A DNA stretch of 9,685 bases from Promethearchaeota archaeon (GTDB lineage: Archaea; Asgardarchaeota; Lokiarchaeia; Sigynarchaeales; SOKP01): positions 1-9,685 of the forward strand of contig SDNV01000102.1 of assembly GCA_004524515.1 (NCBI GenBank), given 5' to 3'. The notes under the pieces were generated by a model. It did no database searches. It was not told the DNA's origin and saw only the letters and a program-made list of their open reading frames with translations. Position 1 is the stretch's first letter. Every line of letters begins with the position of its first letter. The translations under genes and the position numbers were made by a program. Positions 6,549 to 9,685 of the stretch are shown in pieces.

Positions 6549-7685
6549 TTATTCTAATTCCTTATTTCTATGGGTTTTTTTCATATCCTCTTCAGTGATG
6601 TCATTGTTTTTAGCAATGAGCGCAAGTAAGGCATCTAGAGTAATATAGGTATTCAATTCAAATTGGGGAAAAAAGGTGGTAGTAACTTTATACATTGATT
6701 TATTATAATAACTGATCATTTCGGGTCGCCCCTCTATTATCAAATTTCCTTGATATTTGCGATACCATTTATTAGTTCTTGCTAGACTTGATTCTTTAAA
6801 GGAGGTTATCGTAAAAAGTTTCATTCCTACATCCCCAGCTTGCTGTGCATATTTTAAAATTTGATCGGTTTCCCCGCTCCCACTCATGAGTATCGCCAAA
6901 TCATCCTTTTTTCGACTTCTCCAATGCCCTTCATATACGACATGCAAATCCTTTAACCCCTCTTTATGGAGATGCCCATACCTTATTGCGATTACCCTTG
7001 AGATGATTTCATTTATCCCTACACCTTTAAAATATACCACATTGTTATTGGTTACATCTAAAAAATTGTCCATTAATCTTAAAAAATTATGAATTGCCGT
7101 TTCTTGTTTTTCAAGCTGTTCTAAGTTAAAATTTAAATTATTTATAACGTTTTTACAGCACTCTTTAAAAATTTTAATCTTATCCGCTTTATCATAAGTA
7201 TAACCCATAAATGAACTTAAGACCGCACTTGCTTGCTCAAATTCAGTTCCAAGAGGAGCATAATTTTTTTTGTGATTTATATTACCCTGGATAAGTAGTA
7301 CATTTTCAAATTCCTCGACCAATTTTTCATTTCCTGTTATAAATATGACGTCTAAACCTTTTTTTAATGCGAATTTAGCATCTTCATAGGATTTTCCTTG
7401 TCCAGAGCGAGAATTTACGATAAATATATCTCCTTTTCTCAAGGGTCTTAGATTCGCATTACTGACTTGATTAACTCGAATGCTATAGGAATTTTCTAAT
7501 TCATTAGCGAGCAATAAAACACTTTGCAGGGATCTACCTGCACCATCAATCGTCACTCTCTTGTCTTTTCTTCCATTTTCAAGGATTTTTAAACATCTTT
7601 GCATGGTTTCTTTATTGAGACCTTGAAATGAATTCTCAATTCGTTGAACCAGATATTTATAGGTTTCTTTAAAAAATGCATCCAT
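6549..7685 (-). CDS. Tandem SIS-domain protein related to 6-phospho-3-hexuloisomerase
   Basis: The 378-residue protein has two sugar-isomerase (SIS) domains, folds that bind phosphosugars in isomerases and regulators. Domain 1 (about 25-175) has VTIDGAGRSLQSVLLLANEL (44-63), DIFIVNSRSGQGKS (86-99) and APLGTEFEQAS (143-153); GAGRS and PLGTxFE are hallmarks of archaeal 6-phospho-3-hexuloisomerase (PHI, HxlB). Domain 2 (about 195-365) has VVYFKGVGINEIISRVIAIR (216-235) and DLAILMSGSGETDQILKYA (262-280), where SGSGET is the phosphate-binding signature. Classical PHI has one domain, so this is a tandem form, as in the isomerase half of GlmS but without a glutaminase domain. Either an isomerase or a sugar-phosphate sensor is possible. 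It ends 142 bases upstream of the aminotransferase gene on the same strand; co-transcription is possible. The start is ATG 7685 with no Shine-Dalgarno sequence and a TATA-like box 24-30 bases upstream. Confidence 0.85.
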   Translation of the reverse strand: MDAFFKETYKYLVQRIENSFQGLNKETMQRCLKILENGRKDKRVTIDGAGRSLQSVLLLANELENSYSIRVNQVSNANLRPLRKGDIFIVNSRSGQGKSYEDAKFALKKGLDVIFITGNEKLVEEFENVLLIQGNINHKKNYAPLGTEFEQASAVLSSFMGYTYDKADKIKIFKECCKNVINNLNFNLEQLEKQETAIHNFLRLMDNFLDVTNNNVVYFKGVGINEIISRVIAIRYGHLHKEGLKDLHVVYEGHWRSRKKDDLAILMSGSGETDQILKYAQQAGDVGMKLFTITSFKESSLARTNKWYRKYQGNLIIEGRPEMISYYNKSMYKVTTTFFPQFELNTYITLDALLALIAKNNDITEEDMKKTHRNKELE

Positions 7686-7995
7686 TAATAGAAATAAAAA
7701 TTGGTCGGTTTAAAACTTTAATAAATACAAAAATCGAGAAGAACACAGCCAGCAAGAAAGAGATATCTTCCTTCAAGTACAAAATATAATAATATTGACC
7801 TATAAAATTATCATAACGAGCATTATTTTTGATTTTTAGAAGGAATTTTTCCTTCTTATTAGGAAACGGAAAAAATATTGCTTTTTTTATAGTTAATTTT
7901 GGAATGATATACGTAAGGTGATTTGGAATTAAGAAAGTGAATAAGGATGGACTTGAAATTTTTCTCAATCCCGAATACTTTAGAGATTTAATCAT
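7669..7995 (-). CDS. Doubtful 108-codon open reading frame
   Basis: This frame has an ATG start and would overlap the SIS gene by 17 bases. The product would be rich in Lys, Phe and Ile, with one hydrophobic stretch near its C-terminus (about 79-94, SFLLAVFFSIFVFIKV). I recognise no family in it. There is no Shine-Dalgarno sequence, and the likely SIS promoter and an 8-bp inverted repeat fall inside it. It could be a real small membrane-associated protein, a gene remnant, or a chance frame; I think chance or remnant is more likely. It is listed because it is the only sizeable frame in this otherwise empty stretch and is not the antisense of a known gene. Confidence 0.15.
   Translation of the reverse strand: MIKSLKYSGLRKISSPSLFTFLIPNHLTYIIPKLTIKKAIFFPFPNKKEKFLLKIKNNARYDNFIGQYYYILYLKEDISFLLAVFFSIFVFIKVLNRPIFISINGCIF
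7709..7720 (-). promoter_or_regulatory. Possible promoter of the tandem SIS gene
   Basis: The - strand reads TAAAGTTTTAAA, with TTTTAAA 24-30 bases before the ATG at 7685. This is the spacing expected for a leaderless transcript. The match is ordinary for AT-rich DNA and rests mainly on position. Confidence 0.3.
7838..7856. repeat. Perfect 8-bp inverted repeat with 3-base loop
   Basis: AGAAGGAA at 7838-7845 is followed after TTT by its exact reverse complement TTCCTTCT. In RNA this would form an 8-bp hairpin with three G-C pairs. It lies in the gene-poor stretch between the SIS and deacylase genes. Neither side has a proper T-run, so it is not a typical intrinsic terminator; a protein-binding site or chance are alternatives. 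Confidence 0.4.
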
Positions 7996-8143
7996 AATAG
8001 ACGTAAAAATAATTAAAAATATTCTGGAAAAAGATAAGCATCATAGTATAAAAGGATTATCATCGAGAAAGCGTAAAAATTTTAATTCAAAATAAAATAT
8101 TGAAAAATGAAATTAATATCCTTTTTTTAAAAATAAGATTTTG

Positions 8144-8647
8144 ATGAAAACTAAAAATAATCCTACCCTATATGCAATCACGATGATTGAAAAAACAAAA
8201 TTACAAATGTTAAAACTAGGTATCGAGGGAGAAATAATAAAACATCCAGAGACAGATGGCACCCATTCAGAAGTGATTGCTAAAGCACTCAATATTCCTC
8301 TTGATCATATTATCAAATGTCTAATTTTGAGATCTAAAAGAGGAAAATTAGTTTCTGCCATAATTTTAGGAAATCAATCATTAGATTTTAAAAAACTTGA
8401 AGAAATATCTCATATGAAAAAATTTAGTTTAGCATCCAAGAAATTGGTTCAAGAAAAAATAGGATTTCCCATTGGTGGTGTACCCCCTATTGCTGCTATA
8501 GATAAAATCCCGATATTTGTTGATGAAAAAGTAATGAGTAAAAATTTCATTATAGGTTCTGCTGGTACCCCTTTTCATGGTTTAAAACTCATTCCTTCAA
8601 TTTTCAAGAAATTTAATATTACTATTTCTGATATCCATAAACATTAA
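8144..8647 (+). CDS. YbaK/ProX-type aminoacyl-tRNA deacylase
   Basis: A complete, single-domain protein of 167 residues, the usual size for freestanding YbaK/EbsC/ProX editing enzymes. These hydrolyse mischarged tRNAs, such as Cys-tRNA(Pro) or Ala-tRNA(Pro), in the cytoplasm as translation quality control. The signature elements are in order: HPETDGTHSEVIAKALNIP (34-52), the strand IIKCLILR with the expected substrate-binding lysine K58, GFPIGGVPPIA (107-117), which is the characteristic GGVPP loop, and the C-terminal IIGSAGTPFHGLKL (136-149). Which mischarged tRNA it corrects cannot be told, since the specificity of family members depends on few pocket residues. The ATG at 8144 is preferred over the TTG directly before it. 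No Shine-Dalgarno sequence is visible. It is transcribed in the same direction as the next gene, 170 bases on, and has no evident link to the genes on its left. Confidence 0.9.
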   Translation: MKTKNNPTLYAITMIEKTKLQMLKLGIEGEIIKHPETDGTHSEVIAKALNIPLDHIIKCLILRSKRGKLVSAIILGNQSLDFKKLEEISHMKKFSLASKKLVQEKIGFPIGGVPPIAAIDKIPIFVDEKVMSKNFIIGSAGTPFHGLKLIPSIFKKFNITISDIHKH

Positions 8648-8817
8648 AGAATTATAGACTAAACTCTATTAGATCATAGAATTAAGATCGTTTTGATTAT
8701 TTTTTTTACATCTATTTGATCTTTAAATCCAAATGATATTATCATAATTAAAAAAATTTAGTTGGCTTTTTTTAGTTGAGTTACCATTGCATAACATATT
8801 ATTGAGAAGAATATAAT
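8648..8817. other. Intergenic spacer, deacylase to uncharacterised gene
   Basis: The 170 bases hold the oligo-T tract above and AT-rich sequence. TTAAAAAAATTTAG around 8748-8761 could be a promoter box, but it lies about 60-70 bases before the start, so the promoter of the last gene is not settled. I see no small gene or RNA in it. Confidence 0.35.
8691..8707 (+). terminator. Oligo-T tract after the deacylase gene
   Basis: A TTTT and, after GATTA-type bases, a run of eight T occur 44-60 bases after the stop codon, without a hairpin. This suits archaeal U-tract termination and would separate the deacylase transcript from the next gene. Confidence 0.3.
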
Positions 8818-9685
8818 ATGGCAGTTAAAGCACAAAATCAAGTCGAAACAGAAGTCTGGGGAGATGTGGAGATCATTTGTCCAATTTGCCGTACAAAAAG
8901 AATAATCAACATTCCTATGCGAATCATTGATCAATCAAAACAATTAACAAGTATATTTATTCCTCTGGGAAGAGTGTGTGATCATGCTTTTATTCCATTT
9001 ATCGATAAACAACTTAAAGTACGGGGATATCAAAAATTAGACGTCCTATTAGATGATATTGAACCAAAAACTGAAATTTTAACCGAATTAAAACCCCAAG
9101 ATATTGATATTATCGAAATAAAAATGAACATCAGACCAGAAATTTTGATATATGCAATTCGAGGGAGTATAAATAAGAAAAGAATCTTGATGGTTATTGA
9201 CAATGATTTAGAATTTTTAAAAAATACATTATTCGATTTTTTTGATTTTATTTTCCATAGATCCTTTGATGTCCATCTATTAATTCAAACGAAAGAACAT
9301 TATAAGAATAATAAAGGACATTACTCAGAATATCTAATTTTAGAGGGCAAAAACGTAAGTGGAAAAATGAAAAAATCGTTAAAACTTAATGAGCTAAAAC
9401 TGGAAGAAGAAATTGTAAAAAATTTTTATATAGAAGGAGATTCAGTTTCAGGATTAATAAGTTTAAGAGACAAAATTAGAGAAATTTACACTTTATCTCA
9501 AAAATTATTAGAGTATTATAATAAGCATGAAAAATCTCAACCTTTACAAACCAAAAAGGTTATAAGATTTTTAGAAGATACACATTTCATTAAAATCAAT
9601 AAAATTTATTTTAAATTTTTAGTAGAGATTGTAAAAAATTACTTTTATACTGAAATTATATTAGTTCAGGATATATTAGCAGAGA
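8818..9685 (+). CDS. Uncharacterised protein with CxxC...CxH N-terminal domain, 3' end missing
   Basis: The gene runs off the right edge; 289 codons are visible. The first 75 residues look like a compact domain: C21 and C24 (IICPICRTK), then FIPLGRVCDHAFIPFIDKQL (47-66) with C54 and H56, then KVRGYQKLD (67-75). Two knuckle-like pairs, CxxC and CxH, suggest one bound zinc. I recall similar stretches (IP.G..C.H.F..F.DK...VRGYQK.D) at the N-termini of Asgard archaeal hypothetical proteins; this is memory, not a search. Residues 100-180 appear to form an alpha/beta region (AIRGSINKKRILMVIDNDLE, 113-132). The rest is Lys/Glu-rich and probably helical, with a possible helix-turn-helix-like stretch after about 255. 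No enzymatic motif is visible. The ATG is preceded by GAGAAG, ten to fifteen bases away, a weak Shine-Dalgarno match. The function is unknown. Confidence 0.8.
   Translation, partial: MAVKAQNQVETEVWGDVEIICPICRTKRIINIPMRIIDQSKQLTSIFIPLGRVCDHAFIPFIDKQLKVRGYQKLDVLLDDIEPKTEILTELKPQDIDIIEIKMNIRPEILIYAIRGSINKKRILMVIDNDLEFLKNTLFDFFDFIFHRSFDVHLLIQTKEHYKNNKGHYSEYLILEGKNVSGKMKKSLKLNELKLEEEIVKNFYIEGDSVSGLISLRDKIREIYTLSQKLLEYYNKHEKSQPLQTKKVIRFLEDTHFIKINKIYFKFLVEIVKNYFYTEIILVQDILAE

Larger units (their letters stand above)
7686..8143. other. Gene-poor stretch between divergent SIS and deacylase genes
   Basis: These 458 bases separate the SIS gene (-) from the deacylase gene (+). Apart from the doubtful reading frame, the possible SIS promoter and the 8-bp hairpin, I see no RNA gene, repeat array or mobile element. 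The part from 7996 to 8143 is plain AT-rich DNA that must contain the deacylase promoter; AATTAATAT at 8111-8119, 25-33 bases before its ATG, is the best-placed candidate. Confidence 0.5.

Noticed and set aside
6886..7092. Short + strand frame inside the tandem SIS gene
   Set aside because: Antisense to the SGSGET region of domain 2; no independent support.
8141..8143. TTG as start of the deacylase
   Set aside because: An ATG follows directly and is the more likely start; the extra residue adds nothing to the family match.

Overview
This is an AT-rich window that reads as archaeal and most probably comes from an Asgard archaeon of the Lokiarchaeota type. The reasons are the strong A/T bias, TATA-like boxes placed about 25-30 bases ahead of several start codons with almost no Shine-Dalgarno sequences, double-GNAT acyltransferases, a tandem SIS protein related to archaeal 6-phospho-3-hexuloisomerase, and a final gene whose N-terminal Cys/His domain resembles a domain I remember from Asgard hypothetical proteins. 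The lineage is an inference; there is no rRNA or other phylogenetic marker in the window.

Layout. The left part (1-1761) holds the 3' part of a PP-loop ATP-pyrophosphatase gene on the + strand, cut by the window edge before its ATP-binding loop, facing a ThiF/E1-like adenylyltransferase gene on the - strand. Upstream of ThiF on the same strand lies a YghO-like double-GNAT acyltransferase gene (1845-2954). It is divergent from a second, different double-GNAT gene (3116-4351, +). The 161-base spacer between the two GNAT genes carries two inverted, almost identical promoter elements, one for each gene. A four-helix small membrane protein gene (4401-4796, -) follows, with its own palindromic TATA box.

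The middle part (4946-7685) has two - strand genes. One is a class-III PLP aminotransferase with an extra cysteine cluster. The other is a tandem SIS-domain sugar-phosphate-binding protein whose two halves each keep a different part of the family signature. The right part has a gene-poor stretch (about 7686-8143), a freestanding YbaK-type aminoacyl-tRNA deacylase gene (+), and a gene running off the right edge (+) for an uncharacterised protein with a CxxC...CxH putative zinc site.

How the genes may work together. The best candidate for a joint system is PP-loop ATPase, ThiF-like adenylyltransferase and two acyltransferases. Such enzymes activate carboxylates or transfer nitrogen, sulfur or acyl groups, so a small-molecule or peptide modification pathway is conceivable. 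The evidence is proximity only, and the PP-loop gene is convergent to the others. The aminotransferase and SIS genes may form a second same-strand unit. The deacylase is ordinary translation quality control. No tRNA, rRNA, CRISPR array, insertion sequence or integrase was seen.
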